Shown in pieces: positions 6,331-12,661 of a DNA stretch of 12,661 nucleotides; the stretch's first letter is position 1; each line of letters begins with the position of its first letter. Origin of the DNA: Geoglobus sp. GTDB lineage: Archaea; Halobacteriota; Archaeoglobi; Archaeoglobales; Archaeoglobaceae. Under the pieces are notes generated by a model, which worked only from the letters and a program-made list of their open reading frames with translations, ran no database searches and had not been told where the DNA came from. The stretch lies in NCBI GenBank assembly GCA_027019885.1, contig JALUWC010000172.1, forward strand, positions 1 through 12,661, given 5' to 3'. The translations under genes and the position numbers were made by a program.

Positions 6331-6594
6331 ATGTTCTTGGTATCTCTCCATCCTGATGTTGTGAAGTTTCTTGACAGGTTAAGCGAGGTTGAGAGAAGGA
6401 GATGTGTTGATAGCTTAAAAAAGCTTGGAGAAGATCCATTCACTCCAAGATCAGGAGTGTCAATTAAGAAACTGAAAGGAGAAAAAAGGACTATGTACAG
6501 GTTGAGAGTTGGAGACTTCAGGTTTGAATATTTTGTTGATGGCAAGACTGTCTATGTTGTAGAGGCATTTAGGCGTGGTAGAGGATATAGATAG
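6331..6594 (+). CDS. relE: RelE/ParE-superfamily toxin
   Basis: An 87-aa toxin of normal length. Family features are an N-terminal strand and two helices (MFLVSLHPDVVKFLDRLSEV, then ERRRCVDSLKKLGEDPF), IKKLKGEKRTMYRLRVGDFR (45-64) and the closing YFVDGKTVYVVEAFRRGRGY (67-86). The YRLRVGDFRFEYF core and basic C-terminal tail are typical of archaeal RelE proteins, which cleave mRNA at the ribosome. It begins immediately after the antitoxin stop and ends directly against the stop of the convergent integrase fragment, with no intergenic base. I see no frameshift or missing segment, so this locus looks functional, unlike the broken copy at 7244-7515. Confidence 0.85.
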   Translation: MFLVSLHPDVVKFLDRLSEVERRRCVDSLKKLGEDPFTPRSGVSIKKLKGEKRTMYRLRVGDFRFEYFVDGKTVYVVEAFRRGRGYR

Positions 6595-7209
6595 TCACTC
6601 AAGAAACCATCTAATCTCTCCCACAGCCTTTGAGTATGCCTTATCTGCCTGTCTTGCAGATGCCAAGTAATGCATCGCACCCACACTCTGTGGTGCTCTA
6701 CCCTGAATGAAGTCTGCGATTGAGGCATCAAATCCACAATCGATCATTTTGTTGTAGTGCCACTTCCTGATGGAATTTGAGTTAACCCTGTTATACCTTG
6801 AATTTTCAATGAAATCCCTGTATTCGAATTCCTCAAACTTTCTCAGCTCATCAGCAAATTCAATGGGGAAATACGCAAAGAAACCCTGTTTATTCCCCTT
6901 GCTGTATTCTACAATGAGGTATCTTGCTATTCCCTTTTCAGGGATCCTGATAAGCTGATCTTCATCGTAGTTTCTGAGCATTTCATACGCATGCTTCCCT
7001 CGAATCCCTGAGAAAATTTCAAGCTTCATGAAAACATTAATGTGTTCTCCATTTTTAGCCAGCTGGTGGTATGCTTCTCTCACTTCACTATCTTTGAGAA
7101 ATACTGCTCTCACTCCAGATTTCTCCATTTTGCATGCTTTTTTAAGTTTAATTGCCACAGTTTCATCGAGTCCTTTCACATCAACATAGTAATTGATGAG
7201 ATAAGACAT
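6595..7209 (-). pseudogene. C-terminal (catalytic) fragment of an archaeal tyrosine integrase
   Basis: Catalytic domain of an SSV/archaeal-virus-type tyrosine recombinase that would integrate an element at a tRNA gene. Visible landmarks are FSGIRGKHAYEMLRN with Arg70, the Lys strand KGNKQGFFAYFPIEF (104-118), SIRKWHYNKMI with Arg148, and FIQGRAPQSVGAMHYLASA with the likely nucleophile Tyr181. The family normally has well over 300 residues; here about 200 remain and the N-terminal domain is missing. The ATG at 7209 has no ribosome binding site or clear promoter, and on its other side the remains of an antitoxin gene begin at once, so the 5' end seems cut at a junction near 7205-7215. It would match the intN-like fragment beside tRNA-Gln. 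Without its start it is probably dead, although the catalytic residues are intact. Confidence 0.75.
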
Positions 7210-7254
7210 CGAAAGACACCGAAAAGCGAATACGTGAAATTGGATGACCTTTGA
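7210..7254 (+). pseudogene. C-terminal tail of a lost antitoxin gene
   Basis: The plus frame ends KTPKSEYVKLDDL and stops at 7252-7254, overlapping the broken RelE start (7244) by 11 nt. A (S/E)EYV(K/S)LD(D/E)L tail joined to a RelE start in this way is typical of archaeal RelB-like antitoxins. Upstream, the same frame is only antisense to the integrase fragment, so the 5' part of the gene has been replaced. Confidence 0.5.
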
Positions 7255-7515
7255 AATTTTGATTCATCCAAAAGCAACCAGAAAGATTAATTCTCTTCCT
7301 GCAAATGTTAAAGAGCATATTAAACAAAAGCTCAAGGAATTCACCCAAAATCTTTTTGCTTTCGACGTTAAAAAGCTCATTGACGCTGGAAACACCCTAA
7401 ATACAGACTGAGAATAGATGACTGCCACCTTATTTTCACCATAGATTATGAATCGAAAACAATCCATATTCTCAGATTCTTCCATAGAAAAGAAGGACAC
7501 GATAAATTCCTCTAA
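7244..7515 (+). pseudogene. RelE-like toxin broken by a frameshift
   Basis: From the ATG at 7244 the frame reads MTFEILIHPKATRKINSLPA, then NVKEHIKQKLKEFTQ and on to FDVKKLIDAGNT, and meets TGA at 7409-7411. The next frame then gives KYRLRIDDCHLIFTIDYESK and TIHILRFFHRKEGHDKFL, ending at TAA 7513-7515. Together these make a full-length RelE/ParE toxin of about 90 residues in which one base has been lost near 7395-7402. The antitoxin partner is also truncated, so the whole locus is dead, unless the window has a sequencing error at the shift. It is clearly different in sequence from the intact toxin at 6331-6594 and so is not a recent duplicate of it. Confidence 0.7.
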
Positions 7516-7716
7516 AAACTCATCCTCTCAGCATACACCTTTGTCGCCTCCTTTACTCTCTTTTCGGGTAGCATATAAATGAGGGAGGACTCGAACCTTG
7601 GACATCGAACCTCAGTTTAGAACGCCGCCGGCAGGCGTACTGACCTTGGGTTTAACACCCAATCGACTTTCGGAAAGGAGCCTAAGTTTAAACGTAAAGG
7701 GGAGAACCATATTCAG
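7516..7716. other. Upstream region of the zinc-ribbon integrase, with hairpins and T-arm-like repeats
   Basis: No intact gene. Visible items are a TATA-like CATATAAAT (7572-7580), a near-tandem duplication GGACTCGAACCTT / GGACATCGAACCTC (7587-7613) that resembles the antisense of a tRNA T arm, a G+C-rich inverted repeat ACGCC...GGCGT (7622-7638), a second inverted repeat TTGGGT-ttaac-ACCCAA (7646-7662), and TTTAAA (7687-7692) about 25 nt before the integrase ATG. This is consistent with an attachment site or structured RNA leader. No complete tRNA fold could be drawn. Confidence 0.4.
7687..7716 (+). promoter_or_regulatory. Promoter of the integrase/orc1 operon, with motif ACCATATTCAG
   Basis: The TATA-like TTTAAA at 7687-7692 has leaderless spacing to the ATG at 7717. 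The 11-mer ACCATATTCAG (7706-7716) recurs exactly at 10031-10041, again between a TTTAAAA box and the VapB start codon. Confidence 0.45.
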
Positions 7717-8916
7717 ATGTTTCACAAAGCAAACAAGTACTACAGACGACAGCTCGAAATGCTCAGAGAAGAAAGCCCGCAAAACTTCGAATTTGTGGAA
7801 GACTTCATAGAAGATTTGATTGCAGAAGGAATATCGAAGCACAGAATCTATTCTTATGTCCTGTGGATTAGAAAGGCTCTGAAAGTCGTAAACAAAAAGT
7901 TGGACAGCTGGGACAAGAAGGACGTGCGGAAGGTTCTGAACTATTATAAAGAAGACCTCGAATCTGGAAAAATTACTGAAAACTCCATGGTTGAGCTGAA
8001 AAAGACCCTGAAAAAGTTCTTCAAATGGCTCGGAAGTGAAGAAACTGTTAACTGGTTTAGCATAGGCAAATATGAAACCAAGGTAACTCCGCAGGACCTT
8101 ATAAGCGAGGAGGAATTTCATAGAATGATGAATTCTTGCATGAATTCGAGAGATAGGGCAATGCTGTCACTTCTCTACGAAACAGGAGCAAGAATTGGAG
8201 AAATTGGTGCCATGAGAATAAAGGACATTTCGTTTGACGAATATGGAGCTATTATATGGCTACCGAAGAGCAAGACCATAAGAAGAAAAATCAGAGTTAT
8301 CTACTCTTCAAGATATCTCGCTGAGTGGTTGTCAGACCACCCCTTGAAAGATGATCCAGAAGCTCCGTTGTGGATTAAACTTACAGGAAAAAACGTATTC
8401 AGTGGAATGGAATACGCCGACATCAGGAATCAGATAAAAAAGATTGCCAGAAGAGCAGGCATAAACAAAAGGATATATCCCCACCTTTTCAGGCACACAA
8501 GAGCTACAAAACTTCTTGCCAAAGTTCCTGAATCGATCGGGGCAAAATACCTAGGCTGGGTTCCCGGGAGTGATATGGTAAAAGTATACGTTCATCTCTC
8601 AAGCGAGGATGTAGATGAGGCGATTCTCAAACTTCATGGCATCAAGACGGACGGAGATAGAAAGGACTTGGAAGTAAAACAGTGTCCGAGATGCCTACAG
8701 GTCAATCCGGCAGAGTCGAGATTCTGCTCTAGATGCGGACTTCCACTGAACGAAGAGGCTCTGAAGGAAGTCGAGGAATGGGAGAGGAGAAAGAGCGAAG
8801 CATTATCCCAGCTAACCAAACCCGATTTCATCAAAATCTTCATGAGTATGCAGAGAGAACTGGAAATGCTTAAGATGGAAATAGAGAAACTCAGAAATGG
8901 AGATGATGGGAAATGA
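7717..8916 (+). CDS. Tyrosine recombinase (Xer/phage-integrase family) with C-terminal zinc ribbon
   Basis: DNA strand-exchange enzyme of the tyrosine recombinase family, 399 aa. Residues 10-110 form the SAM-like core-binding domain. The catalytic domain follows with Arg159 in ETGARIGEI, a Lys strand (WLPKSKTIRRK), His256-x-x-Arg259 in YPHLFRHTRAT, Trp281 in YLGW and the nucleophile Tyr291 in VKVYVHLS, so the active site looks complete. A zinc ribbon CPRC...CSRC (Cys323, 326, 337, 340) and a charged coiled-coil end (about 370-395) are added; this architecture is common in archaeal integrases and suggests extra DNA or protein contacts. The stop overlaps the start of the Orc1/Cdc6 gene (ATGA), so the two are co-translated. 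It is a different type from the fragment at 6595-7209. The ATG is chosen for its TATA spacing and because the frame upstream has no start codon before an in-frame TAG. Confidence 0.88.
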   Translation: MFHKANKYYRRQLEMLREESPQNFEFVEDFIEDLIAEGISKHRIYSYVLWIRKALKVVNKKLDSWDKKDVRKVLNYYKEDLESGKITENSMVELKKTLKKFFKWLGSEETVNWFSIGKYETKVTPQDLISEEEFHRMMNSCMNSRDRAMLSLLYETGARIGEIGAMRIKDISFDEYGAIIWLPKSKTIRRKIRVIYSSRYLAEWLSDHPLKDDPEAPLWIKLTGKNVFSGMEYADIRNQIKKIARRAGINKRIYPHLFRHTRATKLLAKVPESIGAKYLGWVPGSDMVKVYVHLSSEDVDEAILKLHGIKTDGDRKDLEVKQCPRCLQVNPAESRFCSRCGLPLNEEALKEVEEWERRKSEALSQLTKPDFIKIFMSMQRELEMLKMEIEKLRNGDDGK

Positions 8917-10001
8917 ACTTCCTCTGGAGGGATGAAACACTCTTCAGGGATGAATCTGTTTTCGATCCAGAATACATTCCGGAAACACTGATTCACAGGG
9001 AGAGGCAGATGATGGCTCTTGCCATGAATCTCAGACCTGCTTTGAGAAACTCATCCCCAATTCATACAATTCTTTTCGGCCCTCCTGCAACAGGAAAAAC
9101 CTCAACTCTGAGAACAATTCTCCGGGAAATTGATGATCACGCCATCATCACCTACGTGAGATGTCCTCTTGCAAGAACATCCTACAGGGTGTTCTCGAGA
9201 ATCTTTGAGAGAGTGTATGGTTACCCACCTCCACACACCGGAATATCCATAGCCAGAATGTATGAACTCATCTGCGAGGGGTTGCTTGAGAGAAACAAAC
9301 CCCTCATTGTCGCCTTAGATGATTTCAATTTCCTGGAAAGAGATGCTGGAAATGAGATACTCTATGCCCTCCTCAAAGCCCATGAGGAGTACAGCATTAG
9401 AATTGGGATCATTCTTGTCACAACTGAAAGAATTGAGCTGGATGAAAAGACTGGAGCGGTCTTCCATCCCGATGAGATTTACTTTCCCCTTTACGATGAG
9501 GATGAGATACGAGACATTCTCTTGCAAAGAATCAGACTTGGATTTTACGATGGAGTTATAGCGGATGAGGCCTTTGAGAGAATTGTGGAGCTGACTGCAA
9601 GAACTTCCGATCTGAGATTTGGAATTTACCTGCTGAGAATGTCAGGAATTGAGGCTGAGAGAAGGGCAAGCAGAAGAATCGAACTGAGAGATGTTGAGAT
9701 GGTCTATGAAGGGGGAGCGAGGGTTTTCTTAGCCAAAAGCATCTCAGCTCTGAATTCGGATGAGAGGGAGGCTCTGAAGATAATCTATTCCATTGAGGGA
9801 GATGTGAATTCAGGGGACATTTACAGAATTCTCAAGGCTGAGGTGAACATGGGCTACACAAGGTTCTACGAGATCATCAACAAGCTGGAAAGATTAAGAC
9901 TGATAGACGTGGTAATGGGGAAGAAGGGCAGGGGGAGGACCAGGTACATCATCAGGAGATATGACAGGGAACTGATGCTGAAAGCTCTCATGGAGGGATG
10001 A
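8913..10001 (+). CDS. Orc1/Cdc6-type replication initiator ATPase (divergent)
   Basis: AAA+ ATPase of the archaeal Orc1/Cdc6 family (362 aa), expected to bind an origin and load the replicative helicase. Visible are the entry helix with IHRERQMMALA (27-37), Walker A GPPATGKTS (56-64), a Walker B strand LIVALDDFNFL (131-141), a sensor-1 strand ending LVTTE, and a C-terminal winged helix (about 280-355) with a GKKGRGRTRYIIRR wing. The Walker B reads Asp136-Asp137-Phe-Asn where most family members have Asp-Glu-x-Asp, so hydrolysis may be altered. It overlaps the integrase by four bases and is probably translated from the same mRNA, which suggests an origin in a mobile element's replication and integration module. 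It could serve as a second chromosomal Cdc6 or as an element-specific initiator. No canonical origin-recognition box was noticed nearby. Confidence 0.85.
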   Translation: MNFLWRDETLFRDESVFDPEYIPETLIHRERQMMALAMNLRPALRNSSPIHTILFGPPATGKTSTLRTILREIDDHAIITYVRCPLARTSYRVFSRIFERVYGYPPPHTGISIARMYELICEGLLERNKPLIVALDDFNFLERDAGNEILYALLKAHEEYSIRIGIILVTTERIELDEKTGAVFHPDEIYFPLYDEDEIRDILLQRIRLGFYDGVIADEAFERIVELTARTSDLRFGIYLLRMSGIEAERRASRRIELRDVEMVYEGGARVFLAKSISALNSDEREALKIIYSIEGDVNSGDIYRILKAEVNMGYTRFYEIINKLERLRLIDVVMGKKGRGRTRYIIRRYDRELMLKALMEG

Positions 10002-10016
10002 AATGCAGAAAACATA

Positions 10017-10041
10017 TTTAAAAGGCAAAGACCATATTCAG
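10017..10041 (+). promoter_or_regulatory. Internal promoter for the vapBC pair, with shared motif ACCATATTCAG
   Basis: The TATA-like TTTAAAA (10017-10023) is about 28 nt before the ATG at 10048, and ACCATATTCAG is at 10031-10041. The layout parallels that before the integrase (7687-7716), suggesting a common regulator or common origin. Confidence 0.45.
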
Positions 10042-10047
10042 AGTGTT

Positions 10048-10308
10048 ATGGCTCAGAACACCGAATCCCTCAGGAAGGAAATTTTCAGGTTGAGAAGGGA
10101 AATGGATTTTCTGAGGAGAAGACTGGAGGAGCTTGAGCTCGAGCTAACTCACAGATCTGTTGAGGAGACAAAGGCCGAGCTGAAGGAGGATTACCCCGAC
10201 ATTGACTTCGACGATGATCTTCTCGCCCTAGTTGGAACTATTCCACCAAACCCTCCTGAGAAGGACAAAGAAGTTGTGAGAGATGCTGTAGAGAAGGTTC
10301 TGAAATGA
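10048..10308 (+). CDS. VapB-type antitoxin (coiled-coil)
   Basis: Predicted antitoxin of the PIN-domain toxin that follows. The 86-aa product has a long basic/acidic coiled coil (ESLRKEIFRLRREMDFLRRR, then LEELELEL) and an acidic C-terminal half with DYPDIDFDDDLLALVGTIPP that probably covers the toxin active site. This matches small coiled-coil antitoxins often placed before vapC in archaea, but I cannot name the subfamily. I prefer the ATG at 10048 because a TATA-like box and a shared motif lie just upstream. An ATG at 10003 in the same frame has a good GGAGG site and would add 15 residues; it may be used on the longer operon mRNA from the Orc1/Cdc6 gene, which ends at 10001. The stop overlaps the toxin start (ATGA). 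Confidence 0.65.
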   Translation: MAQNTESLRKEIFRLRREMDFLRRRLEELELELTHRSVEETKAELKEDYPDIDFDDDLLALVGTIPPNPPEKDKEVVRDAVEKVLK

Positions 10309-10727
10309 GAGTTTTCCTCGATGTAAACATCTTCATGGATGTTCTCGAAAGGAGAAGGGGCTGGAAGGCGAGTTTAGCTGCTATTCAGCTCGTAAGGAAT
10401 AGAGAAATTGAAGGTTATGTTTCTGCACTCACACCGCCGATAATCTATTTTTTGAGGGCAAGATACGCCGATGAGAACAGAGCAAGGGAAGATACCAGAA
10501 GAGCCCTGAAGGAATTCAGAATTGTTCCACTGACGGAAGAAATTATCCTGAAATCCTACGAGGAATCTCGAATTGACGATTTTGAGGACTGCATACAGTT
10601 TCACTCCGCACTCAATACTGCCGATGTATTCATCACAAGAAACATCAGGGACTTCACGGCAGTCATGAATGAGATTGCAGTCATGATTCCTGAGGAGTTT
10701 CTGAAGGAGAGGAGAGAGCGCTTCTGA
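10305..10727 (+). CDS. vapC: VapC-like PIN-domain ribonuclease toxin
   Basis: PIN-domain endoribonuclease (140 aa, normal length), presumably the toxin neutralised by the upstream antitoxin. Family features are MRVFLDVNIFMDVL with Asp6 and Asn8 at the start of strand 1, the RIDDFEDCIQFHSALNTAD helix (89-107) with Glu94/Asp95, and the closing FITRNIRDF (109-117) with Asp116, giving the usual acidic metal-binding set. The start overlaps the antitoxin stop by four bases, so the pair is translationally coupled. The last 47 bases overlap the 3' end of the convergent polymerase gene. VapC proteins typically cut tRNA or rRNA; the target here is unknown. Confidence 0.82.
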   Translation: MRVFLDVNIFMDVLERRRGWKASLAAIQLVRNREIEGYVSALTPPIIYFLRARYADENRAREDTRRALKEFRIVPLTEEIILKSYEESRIDDFEDCIQFHSALNTADVFITRNIRDFTAVMNEIAVMIPEEFLKERRERF

Positions 10728-12636
10728 CGGCAAATGCAACCTCTTCGTATGCCTTCTCAAGCAGCTTTCTGTAGTATTCAACATCAACGCTTTCAGGATT
10801 TCTGACGGAAACCATTTTCTTGCCAAAATCAACAACCACATACTCTATCTCCATTCCGGGAGATAGCTTGACCCCATGCCTTTTCAGCTCCTTTACTGCA
10901 GAGGCTTCAATGGAGTTTTTAGAATAAGATGTTCTGTTTATCCTTTTCCTGATGAAGAACTCTTCTGGGTCTGCATGTTTCATAGCCAGAAGATATCTGC
11001 GGTAAACTGCTTTCAGATCATTTTCAAGTTCATTAAGCTCCTCCAGTGTTCTTGCCTTTCTCAGCAAATCAAACATCTCCAGCTGCGCTCTCCTGATGAA
11101 CTCTGGGGTGTCTCTCCTCCTTGCCATAACTCCTCTGAGCTTTATCTCTCCATTTTCAAGCAGACCATAATAGCGGGCAGGAGCTCCAAAGCCATCCTTC
11201 TTTGGCAGGAAAACGACCCAGTGATATCTGTCCTCCTCAGCATAAAGTCCTGTCTCTTTCTCTATTCTCTCTCTGAGACTGCCGTTTGAGTTTCTAACAA
11301 AAATACTGTCAACCATAGCATGGATAACTTCAGCTCCACATTCCTCAGCTATTCTTATGCTTTTGAGCAGAATTTCTCTTCCAATGCCGGTAATTCTCTC
11401 ATGCACTGTTATGCTTCCAAACTTAGCATTCCTGAATCCTGTGTAGCCAAAGCAAGTAACAAGCATCCACTTCAAAGCTGTATCTATGCCTGAAACCTCA
11501 GGTTTCATCTTTTTCATCCTCTTTGTCCTTATTCTCAGGTTGAGCAAAGGCTCAAGGATGGTAGAGAGAAAGCCTCTCTTTCCATTTCCAATGGATTCAG
11601 GACTCAAGTTATACTTCACAATTATAGCAGGATACATTGAGGTGAAATCTATCTGGGAAACTTTATCGTAAACTCCTGGTTCTGGCTGGAGAATCAAACC
11701 ACCTTTGTCGTTCTTTCTCAGCTCCTCAATCCTCCTTGGCTTTTCGGCATCCCTCTTTCTGAAGGGGACAGCTATTCCCCTCCTCAGAGCCTCATACACT
11801 TCATAGCTGGATATTAAAGTTCCTGGAGTAAATCTTGATGCCAGATTTGCAGACAAACCTGTCAGCCTTGAGGTGAACAGAATTCCATTCAAACCATACT
11901 CCCTGAATGCAAATGAGGTTGTATCTATCAGAATTCTTCCCTCTGGAATCAACGCACTTCTTCGATGCTTTACAGCACCATAGCTGTAGTAGGTGTTCTC
12001 TTCCAGGAATCTGAATTTTCCTCTTGAGAGTGTGAAGTCAACTCCATACTCTTTGCATCTTTCAAACATCATCCTCGCTGCAACATCTGCATTTTCCATC
12101 AGAATGATGTCAGGATTAAGTGAGTCAATGAAGCTCATGAATTCCTCGATAACAGTTTTCTCTCTCCCTCCCACGCTATACTGCCTGCTTTCGATTGAGG
12201 TTATACGAGAAGGATTCAGAGAATCATCAAATCCAACTTTGCACTCAAACACCTTCAGCTCCGGAATTCTCAAATCGAATCTGTCCTGAAAAGGCTCAAA
12301 AAGACAAGAAAGTCCTCTTTCTGCAAGATACTCCATTTCTCTGCGAATATCTGCATTGTATATCTCTGCCTCTGGAGCCTGAGCCTCAATCATTCTGGCA
12401 ATTTTTCTGGGAGCGAAAACCCTGTATCCATCTTTCTTGCCAAATATTGTTCTGAATGCTGTCTCCTCAACCCTGTATCTTGTCTCAAGACCCTCTATCA
12501 AATCTGAGTATCTGTGCCTGTCAGGGAAGTGAATCAGGAATGAACTCTCATGTCTAATGTGTCTCTTCCCTGCTTTCTTTCCCTTCAGCCAGAGGTTCAC
12601 TCCCTTCCTTGCTGGATAGACATCCAGAATCAGCAT
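10681..12636 (-). CDS. Family B DNA polymerase homologue, probably inactivated (PolB2-like)
   Basis: A 651-aa protein with family B polymerase layout but shorter than the usual 770-800 residues. Motif A is kept (Asp330 in QIDFTSMYPAIIVKYN). Motif B is changed: Lys389 remains but the usual Asn-Ser-x-Tyr-Gly reads VTCFG (393-397). In motif C the usual Tyr-x-Asp-Thr-Asp-Ser reads HAMVDS (439-444), so the first Asp is lost and only Asp443 remains. The exonuclease region (about 125-250) lacks a recognisable DxE in Exo I (KVFECKV) and the Exo II Asp (ENADVAARMM). This fits the described archaeal family of inactivated B polymerases, thought to act structurally or in repair, though some activity cannot be excluded. 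The ATG at 12636 has GAGGTTGAT upstream and an in-frame TGA close behind. The last 15 codons overlap vapC. Confidence 0.83.
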   Translation of the reverse strand: MLILDVYPARKGVNLWLKGKKAGKRHIRHESSFLIHFPDRHRYSDLIEGLETRYRVEETAFRTIFGKKDGYRVFAPRKIARMIEAQAPEAEIYNADIRREMEYLAERGLSCLFEPFQDRFDLRIPELKVFECKVGFDDSLNPSRITSIESRQYSVGGREKTVIEEFMSFIDSLNPDIILMENADVAARMMFERCKEYGVDFTLSRGKFRFLEENTYYSYGAVKHRRSALIPEGRILIDTTSFAFREYGLNGILFTSRLTGLSANLASRFTPGTLISSYEVYEALRRGIAVPFRKRDAEKPRRIEELRKNDKGGLILQPEPGVYDKVSQIDFTSMYPAIIVKYNLSPESIGNGKRGFLSTILEPLLNLRIRTKRMKKMKPEVSGIDTALKWMLVTCFGYTGFRNAKFGSITVHERITGIGREILLKSIRIAEECGAEVIHAMVDSIFVRNSNGSLRERIEKETGLYAEEDRYHWVVFLPKKDGFGAPARYYGLLENGEIKLRGVMARRRDTPEFIRRAQLEMFDLLRKARTLEELNELENDLKAVYRRYLLAMKHADPEEFFIRKRINRTSYSKNSIEASAVKELKRHGVKLSPGMEIEYVVVDFGKKMVSVRNPESVDVEYYRKLLEKAYEEVAFAVRSALSSPSETPQES

Positions 12637-12661
12637 GGTCCATCAACCTCATCAGCTCAAC

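Noticed and set aside
7512..7574. Minus-strand short frame MLPEKRVKEATKVYAERMSF with an AT-rich box upstream
   Set aside because: Only 20 codons, with no ribosome binding site and no continuation that could be supported. It may be the 5' stub of a lost gene but cannot be called.
7580..7700. Minus-strand tRNA gene considered because of TTCGA-containing T-arm-like sequence
   Set aside because: The T stem does not pair and no matching acceptor, D or anticodon arms could be drawn, so it is kept only as a possible tRNA-derived remnant.
7612..8121. Minus-strand frame of 169 codons over the integrase start
   Set aside because: It is antisense to the integrase, which has a complete set of catalytic residues, and the product is low-complexity Phe/Leu-rich.
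10374..10841. Minus-strand frame of 155 codons across the vapC/polymerase junction
   Set aside because: It lies opposite vapC and out of frame with the polymerase; the product shows no recognisable motif.
12637..12661. Possible end of another minus-strand gene upstream of the polymerase
   Set aside because: Only 25 bases are visible and no frame can be chosen.

Overview
The window looks like a chromosome segment from a euryarchaeon of the Archaeoglobales type (Archaeoglobus or a close relative). This rests on an archaeal-style lumazine synthase, an intronless archaeal tRNA-Gln, Orc1/Cdc6, a divergent archaeal family B polymerase, several RelBE/VapBC loci, and promoters whose TATA boxes lie about 25 nt before start codons, as for leaderless mRNAs. 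The genus is inferred from protein style and gene content, not from any search.

Left part (1-3311) is ordinary chromosome. On the minus strand are a purine permease (902-2263), ribH (414-839) and the 5' part of an aspartate-type aminotransferase (1-427), whose start overlaps the end of ribH. Divergent from the permease is a lipoprotein with two LEA14/WHy-like repeats (2352-3212), followed by tRNA-Gln(UUG) (3239-3311).

Middle part (3312 to about 7210) is a mosaic that I read as a decayed integrated element in the tRNA-Gln gene. Next to the tRNA 3' end is a frameshifted minus-strand reading frame that runs antisense into the tRNA. It looks like the N-terminal piece of an SSV-type integrase. 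At the other end (6595-7209) is the catalytic C-terminal piece of an archaeal tyrosine recombinase, also on the minus strand. Between them lie an 8-bp tandem repeat array, a visibly A+T-rich two-gene operon (a Panacea-domain antitoxin and an unrecognised 425-aa protein with a possible variant nuclease motif), a broken unidentified gene, and an intact RelBE pair. The Panacea/425-aa pair is the best candidate for a new system.

Right of the catalytic fragment, from about 7210, are the tail of a lost antitoxin gene and a frameshifted RelE toxin. A structured stretch with tRNA-T-arm-like repeats follows (7580-7716). Then comes a plus-strand operon: a zinc-ribbon tyrosine recombinase (7717-8916) overlapping an Orc1/Cdc6-type ATPase (8913-10001), then a VapBC-like pair (10048-10727). 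Convergent with it, and overlapping the vapC 3' end by 47 nt, is a shortened family B DNA polymerase homologue with damaged catalytic motifs (10681-12636). This resembles the archaeal 'inactivated PolB' family.
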